Positions 1-6,348 of a stretch of 7,295 bases of DNA are shown in pieces. The stretch is from contig JAKSQE010000062.1 of assembly GCA_024404295.1 (NCBI GenBank), positions 1 to 7,295 of the forward strand, read 5' to 3'. Origin of the DNA: Oscillibacter sp. (GTDB lineage Bacteria > Bacillota > Clostridia > Oscillospirales > Oscillospiraceae). Each line of letters opens with the position of its first letter. The stretch's first letter is position 1. The notes under the pieces were generated by a model. The model made no database searches, was not told the DNA's origin, and worked only from the letters and a program-made list of their open reading frames with translations. A program made the position numbers and the translations under genes.

Positions 1-70
1 CCTCCGCCACTTCTGATAAGCGACTTGTTAAATTGTTTGTTTCTCTTACCAGGTATTCTTCATTTGTCAT
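1..70 (-). CDS. Partial unknown gene, N-terminus only
   Basis: A leftward reading frame opens at an ATG at 70-68 and stays open for 23 codons to the window edge. It begins MTNEEYLVRETNNLTSRL and looks hydrophilic and charged, like the start of a small cytoplasmic or helical protein. It begins 44 bases after the stop of the DUF11 gene on the same strand, which fits a shared transcript. The weak point is the ribosome site: a GAGGGGG run touches the ATG with no spacer, and no in-frame alternative start lies just upstream. Too little is visible to name a family, and the frame could be open by chance. Confidence 0.35.
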   Translation of the reverse strand, partial: MTNEEYLVRETNNLTSRLSEVAE

Positions 71-114
71 CCCCCTCTGTGAACTCTCAACAAGTTTTTC
101 CGTTTTTTTATCCT

Positions 115-993
115 TTATACCGTTCCGGTAATGGTCAGCGTTACTGTCCCAGGAGTCACTTCCCACGTTCCATTAGTACCGTTGCGCTTAAAAGTAGCAG
201 CCGGAACAGCCACCACACCGGGCAACACCGTCAGGAATCCTCTGACATAGGTGTACTCTTCGCCTTCTTTCAAAACCCGGCCGTCCATCGTGACCACCAG
301 ATCGTCCAGAACCGGATTCATCCGATCCGTCACGACCACATGGTCTTCGCTGCAGGTTGCTTTGTTCCCGGTGTTTTTAATCAACAGCGTGTACGTCATC
401 TGTCCGCTCTCCATAACCGTTTCCGTATCCAGACTTTTGCTGATCGTCAGCGCAACATCCTCTTGTGCATAAACAGTCTCCTGCGCCGTTCGATACGGTG
501 TTCGTTCCCCACGGTACAAGGACACCGTATTGGTAATGCTTTCCCCAGCCTCTAACGGAGCATATCCGGTCACCTCTGCGCTATACACCAGCAGCACATT
601 GCCGCCGGCCGGCACTTCGATTCCGCAGATGACAAGGGGCTGTTTGTCAACGATCATAGGACAATTCTCAGAATCATCCGTGGCTGTAGTCTCCTCCTGC
701 AATTCTCCGTTTACATAATATCGGAAAGAGCCACGCACATAAGCCAGTGGATAGCGCTTTGTCAAGAATTCATAGAAACCGCCTAAGTCGTCGATCACTT
801 TCAGGCCATTTGCATCCGTTGCTCCCCGATTGATAATGCTGATAAGATAGGTCAGCACCGAACCTTCACGATAATCATTCACTGCCGCTGTTTTGGTCAT
901 CAACAAAGCTGGCTGCAGCTCGCCGACAGTAATATTGGAATTGGTCGTAGTGCCCTGATAGGAGAGTGTAGCCTGGTTCGTAAATGTCGTCAT
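115..993 (-). CDS. DUF11-type repeat protein, 292 aa
   Basis: The protein is rich in Thr, Val and Gly and appears all-beta. Two stretches resemble the DUF11/conserved-repeat beta-sandwich: about residues 30-75 (TKTAAVNDYREGSVLTYLIS, then NRGATDANGLKVIDDLGG) and about 182-250 (ISKSLDTETVMESGQMTYTL, then KNTGNKA, VVVTDRMNPVLDDL). DUF11 domains are usually found in cell-surface or appendage proteins and are thought to be structural. Here there is no visible Sec signal peptide (the N-terminus is MTTFTNQATLSYQG), no LPXTG sorting motif and no membrane segment, so export is unexplained. The start is well supported: AAGGAGG at 1007-1001 lies 7 bases before the ATG at 993. The gene is divergent from iolE and has more mixed codon use than the iol genes. 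The role is unknown; a spore or envelope structural part is one guess. The family call rests on motif resemblance only. Confidence 0.8.
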   Translation of the reverse strand: MTTFTNQATLSYQGTTTNSNITVGELQPALLMTKTAAVNDYREGSVLTYLISIINRGATDANGLKVIDDLGGFYEFLTKRYPLAYVRGSFRYYVNGELQEETTATDDSENCPMIVDKQPLVICGIEVPAGGNVLLVYSAEVTGYAPLEAGESITNTVSLYRGERTPYRTAQETVYAQEDVALTISKSLDTETVMESGQMTYTLLIKNTGNKATCSEDHVVVTDRMNPVLDDLVVTMDGRVLKEGEEYTYVRGFLTVLPGVVAVPAATFKRNGTNGTWEVTPGTVTLTITGTV

Positions 994-1020
994 TGATGAG
1001 CCTCCTTAATGCGTCAGAAT

Positions 1021-1036
1021 ATGCACTTGCGTGCAT
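1021..1036. promoter_or_regulatory. Inverted repeat in DUF11 gene leader
   Basis: ATGCAC and GTGCAT form perfect 6-base arms around TTGC. With a two-base bulge the dyad extends outward to GAAT and ATTC. It lies 14 bases upstream of the ribosome site of the leftward DUF11 gene. It could be an operator or a small leader hairpin. Only the symmetry is seen; the role is inferred. Confidence 0.35.
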
Positions 1037-1066
1037 TCCAGTATATTCCCCTATTCGACTTAAGCC

Positions 1067-1094
1067 ACTATGCTTCAAGTCCTTTGTCTGTCCA
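1067..1094 (-). promoter_or_regulatory. Tentative promoter of DUF11 gene
   Basis: On the minus strand, TGGACA (1094-1089) and CATAGT (1072-1067) are separated by 16 bases. They match the sigma-70-type consensus at 5 of 6 and 4 of 6 positions. A start near 1060 would place the 1021-1036 dyad inside the leader. A second -10-like TATACT at 1045-1040 has no good -35 partner. A sporulation sigma factor cannot be excluded. Confidence 0.2.
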
Positions 1095-1101
1095 CTTTCA
1101 T

Positions 1102-1195
1102 AAAAAAAATGAGCCTGCTTTGGCAGAATCAGAAAAAATAAAAAAAGGGTCTGAAAAGCGTTGATTTTTTGCGAAAAAAATGGTACTTTTTTAAT
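1102..1195. other. A/T-tract segment in divergent intergenic region
   Basis: This part of the 343-base gap between the DUF11 gene and iolE has no credible gene. It carries A runs at 1102-1109, 1133-1138, 1140-1146 and 1174-1180 and T runs at 1165-1170 and 1187-1192. Such tracts often bend DNA or act as UP elements. An imperfect dyad (TGA-gc-CTGC, TTTG, GCAG-aa-TCA) lies at 1110-1131. One promoter-like arrangement is TTGATT (1161-1166), a 17-base spacer, and TGG-TACTTT (-10 at 1184-1189), an extended -10 form with a poor hexamer. It would give a leader of about 140 bases before iolE. Confidence 0.3.
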
Positions 1196-1233
1196 AGCAA
1201 AATCGTTTGCGCAGCAAGGTTGTTTGCATGGTT

Positions 1234-1253
1234 TTCTGTGTGCGTACACAGAA
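1234..1253. promoter_or_regulatory. 20-bp palindrome, candidate iol operator
   Basis: The arms TTCTGTGT and ACACAGAA are perfect complements around GCGT, so 9 of 10 base pairs are symmetric if the central C-G is counted. The dyad ends 83 bases before the iolE start. As RNA it extends to 1226-1265: GCATG with CATGC, a G-U pair, TTTT with AAAA, then the inner stem, with a four-base AATG bulge on the 3' side. It could bind a dimeric regulator of the iol genes or be a leader hairpin. No regulator gene lies in the window. The symmetry is seen; the function is inferred. Confidence 0.5.
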
Positions 1254-1298
1254 TGAAAATCATGCCGCTTTTCCATCGCAAATGTTTGGATCTGTTTT

Positions 1299-1304
1299 TA
1301 TGAT
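1299..1304 (+). promoter_or_regulatory. Candidate iolE promoter -10 box
   Basis: TATGAT matches TATAAT at 5 of 6 positions and would start transcription near 1311, about 11 bases before the AGGAGG of iolE. The -35 region at the right spacing (near 1275-1281) is poor, which would suit an activator-dependent promoter with the 1234-1253 palindrome about 67 bases upstream of the start. A TATACT at 1311-1316 is a better hexamer but would put the transcript start inside the ribosome site. Confidence 0.3.
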
Positions 1305-1336
1305 GTTTATTATACTATTTTAGGAGGACATGAACT

Positions 1337-2239
1337 ATGTTTGATCCCAAGTACGTTTCCCTGGGCATTGCTCCCATCGGCTGGTGCAACGACGATATGC
1401 CCGAGCTGGGTGCTGAGAACACCTTCCAGCAGATCGTCAGCGAAATGGCTCTGGCCGGCTTCACCGGCTGCGAGATTGGCAACAAGTATCCCTCTGATCC
1501 CGCTGAGCTGAAGAAGGCTCTGGATCTGCGCGGTATGCGCATTGCCAGCCGCTGGTATTCCTCTTTCATTCTGACTCGTCCCATCGAGGAAGAAATCGCT
1601 GACTTCACCGCTAACCTGGACTTCCTGGAGGCTGTGGGCGCTAACCGCATCAACGTTTCCGAGCAGAGCTACTCCATCCAGGGTCAGATGGACACTCCCG
1701 TTCTGACCGGTGGCCACAAGCACGTCATGAACGACGAGGAGTGGGATCGCTTCTGCAAGGGCCTGAACACCCTGGGCAAGATCGCTACCGAGCGTGGCTT
1801 CAAGCTGTGCTTCCATCATCACATGGGTACTGTTGTTCAAACCAGCGAGGAGACCGATCGCATGATGAGCAACACCGATCCCCGTTATGTCTTCCTGTGC
1901 TTCGATACCGGCCACTTCACCTTTGCCGGCGAGGATCCCCTGACCATGCTGAAGAAGTATGTTGACCGTGTCGGCCATGTCCACCTGAAGGATATGCGTC
2001 TGTCTGTTGTTGAGGAAGTCCGCAAGAACAACTGGAGCTTCCTGCAGGCTGTCCGTAATGGCTCCTTCACCGTTCCCGGTGACGGCGGTGTGGACTTCGA
2101 CCCCGTCTTCAAGGTGCTGTCCGATGCCGGCTATCAGGGCTGGCTGCTGGTCGAGGCCGAGCAGGATCCCGCCAAGGCCAATCCTCTGGAGTACGCCATG
2201 AAGGGCCGCAAGTACATTGCCGAGCATACCGGCCTGTAA
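1337..2239 (+). CDS. iolE: Inosose dehydratase IolE
   Basis: IolE removes water from scyllo-inosose to give 3D-trihydroxycyclohexane-1,2-dione, the second step of myo-inositol breakdown in the cytoplasm. The 300-residue length is right for the family. The sequence is a xylose-isomerase-like TIM barrel: GCEIGNKYP at 44-52, NVSEQSYSIQG at 106-116, the HHH of LCFHHHMGT at 160-162, CFDTGH at 188-193, VGHVHLKDM at 212-220 and LVEAEQDP at 271-278. The Glu, Asp and His residues in these motifs are the expected metal-site positions by analogy with this fold. The start is set by AGGAGG at 1322-1327, 9 bases upstream; an ATG at 1330 opens only a four-codon frame. It is the first gene of the cluster, 135 bases ahead of iolB. 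No TTA, CTA or TCA codon occurs in the gene. Confidence 0.95.
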   Translation: MFDPKYVSLGIAPIGWCNDDMPELGAENTFQQIVSEMALAGFTGCEIGNKYPSDPAELKKALDLRGMRIASRWYSSFILTRPIEEEIADFTANLDFLEAVGANRINVSEQSYSIQGQMDTPVLTGGHKHVMNDEEWDRFCKGLNTLGKIATERGFKLCFHHHMGTVVQTSEETDRMMSNTDPRYVFLCFDTGHFTFAGEDPLTMLKKYVDRVGHVHLKDMRLSVVEEVRKNNWSFLQAVRNGSFTVPGDGGVDFDPVFKVLSDAGYQGWLLVEAEQDPAKANPLEYAMKGRKYIAEHTGL

Positions 2240-2252
2240 TTGACACAAACTA

Positions 2253-2287
2253 AGGGGGGCAGATCATGCCCCCCTAAGCCCCTTTTT
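2253..2287 (+). terminator. iolE-iolB hairpin, partial terminator or attenuator
   Basis: AGGGGGGC (2253-2260) pairs with GCCCCCCT (2268-2275) over 8 bp around a seven-base loop. AAGCCCC then precedes five T (2283-2287). AAGGGG at 2252-2257 could instead pair with CCCCTT at 2279-2284, so two exclusive folds are possible. The gap between stem and T run makes it an imperfect terminator. In this position it could lower expression of the distal genes or protect the 3' end of iolE mRNA. Confidence 0.5.
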
Positions 2288-2317
2288 CCGCTTTTCTATG
2301 AAATCCAGAAAATTCGG

Positions 2318-2349
2318 CATTTTTTTGCAGGATGACCTGCTGAAAAATG
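2318..2349. repeat. Imperfect palindrome upstream of iolB
   Basis: Two 14-base arms (CATTTTTTTGCAGG and CCTGCTGAAAAATG) flank ATGA and match at 12 of 14 positions. The dyad ends 9 bases before the AGGAG ribosome site of iolB (2359-2363). It may be an operator, a second leader hairpin, or chance in an A/T-rich gap. Confidence 0.4.
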
Positions 2350-2374
2350 ATTTCGATTAGGAGATGCATTTCCA

Positions 2375-3178
2375 ATGACTTACATTACCAAGAACAACGA
2401 ACTCAAGAAGGGCTACAACAGCTACATCGACGAGTCCACCAACTACATGGGCACGCTGATGAACGTGGGCCTGATCGTGATGGAGGATGGCGACACCTAC
2501 ACCTATGAAAGCGCTGACCGCGAAGTGGCCATCCTGCTGTTTGAGGGCAAGGTGACTTACGAGTGGAACGGCAAAAAGGTTGAGGCGGATCGTCCCAACT
2601 GCTTCCACTATGAGGCCTACTGCCTGCTGGCTCCCAAGGGCACCAAGATCACCCTGACCGCTCATTCTCACGCCGAGCTGTACCTGCAGGACACGGAGAA
2701 CGACAAGGATTACGAGGCTGTCATGTACACTCCCGAAACCATTCAGGTCCAGTATGCCGGTTCCAAGGGCGAGCTGATGGGCTGCATGGAGCGTGAGATC
2801 AAGACTTTCTTTGATTATGACAACGCTCCTTTCTCCAACATGGTTCTGGGCGAAGTTCTGAACCGTCCCGGCAAGTGGTCCTCTTATCCCCCTCATCATC
2901 ATCCTCAGCCTGAGGTTTACTTCTATCGCTTTGACTATCCCGACGGCTTCGGCGCCGGCTTCGCCAACGGCGAGATCTACAAGTCTACCCACAACGGCTG
3001 CGGCGTGATCAACTATGGCTTCCATTCTCAGACTGCCGCTCCCGGCTATGCCATGTGCTACGCATGGGGCATCCGTCATCTGGATGGCGATCCCTGGATG
3101 AAGACCCGCATCGACGATAAGGAGCACGAGTGGCTCTGGAAGGCCGATGCCAACGATCATATCTATCCCAATCACTAA
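2375..3178 (+). CDS. iolB: 5-deoxy-glucuronate isomerase IolB
   Basis: IolB converts 5-deoxy-D-glucuronate to 5-dehydro-2-deoxy-D-gluconate, the fourth step of the pathway. The 267-residue protein fits the KduI/IolB bicupin family. The first cupin spans about residues 25-125. The second carries the likely metal site: HHH at 174-176, Glu180 in HHHPQPEVYFYRF, and His217 in NYGFHSQTAAPGYAMCYAWG, the IolB counterpart of the usual YHP-AAPGY region. AGGAG at 2359-2363 lies 11 bases before the ATG. An ATG at 2364 gives only four codons and ends across the iolB start. The stop is 13 bases before iolD, so iolB and iolD are clearly co-transcribed. Codon bias is the same as in the other iol genes. Confidence 0.93.
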   Translation: MTYITKNNELKKGYNSYIDESTNYMGTLMNVGLIVMEDGDTYTYESADREVAILLFEGKVTYEWNGKKVEADRPNCFHYEAYCLLAPKGTKITLTAHSHAELYLQDTENDKDYEAVMYTPETIQVQYAGSKGELMGCMEREIKTFFDYDNAPFSNMVLGEVLNRPGKWSSYPPHHHPQPEVYFYRFDYPDGFGAGFANGEIYKSTHNGCGVINYGFHSQTAAPGYAMCYAWGIRHLDGDPWMKTRIDDKEHEWLWKADANDHIYPNH

Positions 3179-3191
3179 TTAGGAGGTACAC

Positions 3192-5120
3192 ATGAAAACA
3201 GTTCGTTTAACGATGGCCCAGGCACTGGTTCGCTTCCTGGAGAACCAGTATATCGAGGTGGACGGCGTCCAGACTCCCTTTGTCCATGGCGTGTTCATCA
3301 TTCCCGGTCACGGCAACGTGGTTGGCCTCGGTCAGGCTCTGACCCAGGAAGCCAAGAAGCTGAAGATCTACCATGGTCAGAACGAGCAGGGCATGGCTCA
3401 GGCAGCCGTTGCTTTTGCTGCTCAGACCAAGCGTAAGCAGATCTGCGTGGCTACCTCTTCTGTCGGCCCCGGCGCTGCCAACATGGTCACCGCCTGCGGC
3501 ACCGCAACTGCTAACAACCTGCCTCTGCTGGTCCTGCCCGGCGACACCTACGCCTGCCGTCAGCCCGACCCCGTTCTGCAGCAGGTCGAGCAGACCAACT
3601 CTCTGGCTACCACCACCAACGACGCTTTCAAGGCAGTCTGCCGTTACTGGGACCGCATCGTTCGTCCCGAGCAGCTGATGAGCGCCATGCTCTCCGCTTT
3701 CCGCGTGCTGACCGACCCCGCCAACACCGGTGCTGTCTGCATTGCAATGCCTCAGGACGTTGAGGGCGAGGCTTATGATTATCCCGTCTCCTTCCTGGCC
3801 AAGCGCGTTTGGCGCCTGGAGCGCCGTCCCGCAACCGAGGTTGCTCTGGACGAAGCTGCTGAGGCCATTAAGAAGGCTAAGCACCCCCTGATGATCTGCG
3901 GCGGCGGTGTTCGTTACTCTGAGGCTCATGCTGAGTTCCTGCACTTTGCAGAGACTCTGGGTATCCCCTATGGCGAGACTCAGTCCGGCAAGTCCGCTAC
4001 CGACTGGATGAATCCCCTGAACCTGGGCGGTCTGGGTACCACCGGCTGCTCCGCTGCTAACGAGATCGCTCGCAAGGCTGATCTGGTCATCGGTGTCGGC
4101 ACCCGCTACACCGACTTCACCACCGCTTCCCGCTGGCTGTTCAAGGACACCTGCAAGTTCGTCAACATCAATGTCTCCGAGTTCCAGGCTCTGAAGCTGG
4201 ATGCAATCCCCGTGGTTGCCGATGCTAAGGAGGCTCTGCCTCGTCTGGAAGCTAAGCTGGCCGGTTACAAGCCCGCTTACAAGAACGAGGTCAAGGTTGC
4301 CAAGGAGAAGTGGCTGGAAGAGCTGAATCGTCTGGACAGCATCGTTTATTCCGAGAAGAAGTCCTGGAAGCCCGAGATCAACGACGCCAACCGCGGCAGC
4401 GTTGAGCGTTATGCCAAGGACGTGAAGTCCACCCTGTGCCAGACCACCGTTCTGGGTGCTATCAACCACTTCATGAGCGAGGGTGACGTGGCCATCGGCG
4501 CTGCCGGCTCTCTGCCCGGCGATATGCAGCGTATGTGGCGTCCCACCGGCGTTGATACCTATAACATGGAGTATGGTTACTCCACCATGGGTTACGAGAT
4601 CGCCGGTGCTCTGGGCGTGAAGCTGGCAATCGGCGACAAGCGCGAGGTCTACGCATTCTGCGGCGACGGCAGCTTCAACATGCTGCACGGCGAGATCATC
4701 ACCGCTCTGATGGAGCACAAGAAGATCAACGTCTGCCTGTTCGATAACGCTTCTTTCGGCTGCATCAACAACCTGCAGGTCGGCCACGGCAACCTGACCT
4801 TGTGCACCGAGCTGCGTCAGCGCAACAAGGACGGCCTGTTCGGTGACTTCCTGAACATTGACTATGCCGGCGTTGCCAAGGCTTATGGCTGCAAGGGCTA
4901 CACCATCCGCACCATGGAAGAACTGGAGGCTGCTCTGGAGGACGCTAAGAAGGTCAAGAACGTTCCCGTTCTGTTCGACATCAAGGTCCTGCCCAAGACC
5001 ATGACCGACGGTTACAGCTCCTGGTGGCGTGTGGGCGACACCGAGGTTTCTGAGCGCAAGGAAAATGTCGCTGCCTATAACGACATGGTTGCTCACCTGA
5101 AGGACGCTCGCAAATATTAA
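3192..5120 (+). CDS. iolD: Trihydroxycyclohexane-dione hydrolase IolD
   Basis: IolD hydrolyses the ring C-C bond of 3D-(3,5/4)-trihydroxycyclohexane-1,2-dione to give 5-deoxy-D-glucuronate, using thiamin diphosphate (ThDP). The 642-residue length is typical. The three domains of the ThDP family are visible: an N-terminal pyrimidine-binding domain with the cofactor-activating Glu65 (HGQNEQGMAQ), a central domain around residues 220-360 (PLMICGGGVRYSEAHAE, DLVIGVGTRYTDF), and a C-terminal pyrophosphate-binding domain with the Mg/ThDP motif from GDGS at 491-494 to D518-N519. AGGAGGT at 3181-3187 sits 4 bases before the ATG, just after the iolB stop. The only TTA codon in the four iol genes is codon 6 here; CTA and TCA are absent. 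It is followed by a strong hairpin before iolG. Confidence 0.96.
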   Translation: MKTVRLTMAQALVRFLENQYIEVDGVQTPFVHGVFIIPGHGNVVGLGQALTQEAKKLKIYHGQNEQGMAQAAVAFAAQTKRKQICVATSSVGPGAANMVTACGTATANNLPLLVLPGDTYACRQPDPVLQQVEQTNSLATTTNDAFKAVCRYWDRIVRPEQLMSAMLSAFRVLTDPANTGAVCIAMPQDVEGEAYDYPVSFLAKRVWRLERRPATEVALDEAAEAIKKAKHPLMICGGGVRYSEAHAEFLHFAETLGIPYGETQSGKSATDWMNPLNLGGLGTTGCSAANEIARKADLVIGVGTRYTDFTTASRWLFKDTCKFVNINVSEFQALKLDAIPVVADAKEALPRLEAKLAGYKPAYKNEVKVAKEKWLEELNRLDSIVYSEKKSWKPEINDANRGSVERYAKDVKSTLCQTTVLGAINHFMSEGDVAIGAAGSLPGDMQRMWRPTGVDTYNMEYGYSTMGYEIAGALGVKLAIGDKREVYAFCGDGSFNMLHGEIITALMEHKKINVCLFDNASFGCINNLQVGHGNLTLCTELRQRNKDGLFGDFLNIDYAGVAKAYGCKGYTIRTMEELEAALEDAKKVKNVPVLFDIKVLPKTMTDGYSSWWRVGDTEVSERKENVAAYNDMVAHLKDARKY

Positions 5121-5131
5121 TATGTTTGACC

Positions 5132-5159
5132 AGCGGTGGGTGGAAGCCCGCCCACCGCT
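5132..5159 (+). terminator. iolD-iolG intercistronic hairpin
   Basis: AGCGGTGGGTGG (5132-5143) pairs with CCCGCCCACCGCT's last 12 bases (5148-5159) over 12 bp with one G-U pair, around an AAGC loop. No T run follows (TCAAAAAATCCC), so it is not a standard intrinsic terminator. It more likely stabilises the upstream mRNA end or divides expression between iolD and iolG. Confidence 0.5.
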
Positions 5160-5193
5160 TCAAAAAATCCCTACCATTTTATAAATGATAAAA

Positions 5194-5201
5194 AAGGAAG
5201 G
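5194..5201 (+). promoter_or_regulatory. Ribosome binding site fixing iolG start
   Basis: AAGGAAGG lies 9 bases before the ATG at 5211. This supports that start over an in-frame GTG at 5136, which lies inside the hairpin stem, would add 25 residues unlike any IolG, and has no ribosome site. Confidence 0.75.
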
Positions 5202-5210
5202 TACATTATC

Positions 5211-6290
5211 ATGGATAAGGTTCTGAAGATTGGTATTATCGGCTGCGGCGCTATCGGCAAGGATCACTGCCGCCGCATCATTGACACTGTTCCCGGCGCT
5301 ACCGTCGTGGCTGTGTCCGACTATGTTGCCGCTGCTGCTGACGACACTGCTGCCAAGTATGGCATCAAGTCCTACGGCAATGACTGCGACGGCATGATCA
5401 AGGATCCCGAGGTCGAGGCTGTTGTCATTACCTCCATCGACCCCACCCATCATGACTATGTCATGAAGACTCTGGCTGAGAAGAAGTGGTGCTTCTGCGA
5501 GAAGCCCCTGTCTCAGAATGCCAAGGACTGCGAGGAGATCATTGCTAAGGAGCAGGAGATCGGCAAGCGTCTGGTTCAGGTCGGCTTCATGCGTCACTAT
5601 GACCGCGGCTATGCCGAGATGAAGCGCATCATCGACTCTGGCGAGCTGGGCGCTCCCCTGGTGATCAAGGCTTGCCACCGCAACGTTGCTCAGGGCCCGG
5701 GCTTCAAGACCGAGAACGGTGTTACCAACGTTGCCATCCACGAGCTGGACATCTGCCGTTGGCTGCTGGACGACGAGTACGAGGACGTGCAGTGCGTCAA
5801 GGTTCGTCAGTCCGCTAACTCTGACAAGGGCTATGACAACCCCCAGGTCATGCTGATGCGCACCAAGAAGGGCTGCTTCATCGACGTTGAGGTTCAGGTT
5901 GCTGATGGTTACGGCTACGACATCCAGTGCGAGGTCGTCTGCGAGAATGGTACCGTGAAGCTGCCCGATCCCTACGCTGTTGTCCGCCGCTCTCGTCCCG
6001 CTGGCTGGGACAGCCTGAATCCCGCCGAGTCCATGCCCATCATGACCGACTGGAAGGAGCGCTTCATCGAGGCTTATGACATCGAGTTCTGCCACTGGGT
6101 TGAGGATGTCAACAATGGCAAGCTGACCGGCCCCTCCTCTTGGGACGGCTATGTTGCTTGCGTTGCCGGCGACGCTCTGAACGCTTCCCGCGGCTTTTGC
6201 CGTCCCACTTTTTACTGTCCAAAGCTTTCTGCTCCGAACTGTGATTTTATACTTCTTATCATGATGGAGACTATCAATTTTGCATGTTAA
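5211..6290 (+). CDS. iolG: Inositol 2-dehydrogenase IolG, altered C-terminus
   Basis: IolG oxidises myo-inositol to scyllo-inosose with NAD+, the entry step of the pathway. The protein is 359 residues from the chosen ATG, in the Gfo/Idh/MocA family. A Rossmann domain begins with GIIGCGAIG at 8-16; FCEKPL carries Lys98, RLVQVGFMRHYD is at 120-131, and VTNVAIHELDICRWL at 171-185 carries His177. Bacillus subtilis IolG uses Lys97, Asp172 and His176; the Asp position is Asn173 here. YGYDIQCEVV and SSWDGYVA mark the family's distal half. After about residue 327 (DALNASR) the sequence stops resembling IolG: the remaining 32 residues contain several Cys and Phe, lack the usual EKPxFY-like end, and use different codons. 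The body uses CTG for all 14 Leu codons; the tail uses three CTT and one ATA. The natural 3' end seems replaced. Whether the enzyme still works is uncertain. Confidence 0.88.
   Translation: MDKVLKIGIIGCGAIGKDHCRRIIDTVPGATVVAVSDYVAAAADDTAAKYGIKSYGNDCDGMIKDPEVEAVVITSIDPTHHDYVMKTLAEKKWCFCEKPLSQNAKDCEEIIAKEQEIGKRLVQVGFMRHYDRGYAEMKRIIDSGELGAPLVIKACHRNVAQGPGFKTENGVTNVAIHELDICRWLLDDEYEDVQCVKVRQSANSDKGYDNPQVMLMRTKKGCFIDVEVQVADGYGYDIQCEVVCENGTVKLPDPYAVVRRSRPAGWDSLNPAESMPIMTDWKERFIEAYDIEFCHWVEDVNNGKLTGPSSWDGYVACVAGDALNASRGFCRPTFYCPKLSAPNCDFILLIMMETINFAC
6190..6290. other. Foreign-looking sequence fused to iolG end
   Basis: From about 6190 the DNA turns A/T-rich and codon use departs from the iol pattern. 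None of the three forward frames gives a plausible IolG C-terminus, so a single frameshift does not explain it. A small CGGC-TTTT-GCCG dyad lies at the transition (6190-6201). The likely reading is a deletion or recombination joint followed by unrelated sequence that happens to stay open to a TAA at 6288-6290. The exact breakpoint cannot be placed from the sequence alone. Confidence 0.5.
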
Positions 6291-6298
6291 AACAAAGA

Positions 6299-6328
6299 AA
6301 GCCGTGAAATCACTTGATTTCACGGCTT
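6299..6328 (-). terminator. Strong intrinsic terminator, leftward
   Basis: On the minus strand AAGCCGTGAAATC pairs with GATTTCACGGCTT over 13 bp around a four-base AAGT loop, followed by TCTTTGTTTT. This is a good Rho-independent terminator for the leftward gene at 6380-6724. On the plus strand no T run follows the stem, so it serves iolG poorly, though the stem could still guard its mRNA end. Confidence 0.75.
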
Positions 6329-6348
6329 CCATATATCACTTTAAACAA

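Noticed and set aside
1150..1165. cre-like catabolite repression site (TGAAAAGCGTTGAT)
   Set aside because: The spacing between TGAAA and GCG is off by one and the right half is poor, so it does not fit the CcpA consensus well.
2364..2378. Four-codon leader frame overlapping the iolB start
   Set aside because: The AGGAG touches its ATG with no spacer, so translation is unlikely.
3207..5096. 629-codon antisense open frame over iolD, with similar ones over iolE, iolB and iolG
   Set aside because: They are in exact register with the sense codons and exist because TTA, CTA and TCA are avoided. They have no ribosome sites and low-complexity composition, while the sense proteins match known families.
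5136..5210. Upstream in-frame GTG start for iolG
   Set aside because: It sits inside a hairpin stem, lacks a ribosome site and adds residues foreign to the family. ATG at 5211 has AAGGAAGG at good spacing.
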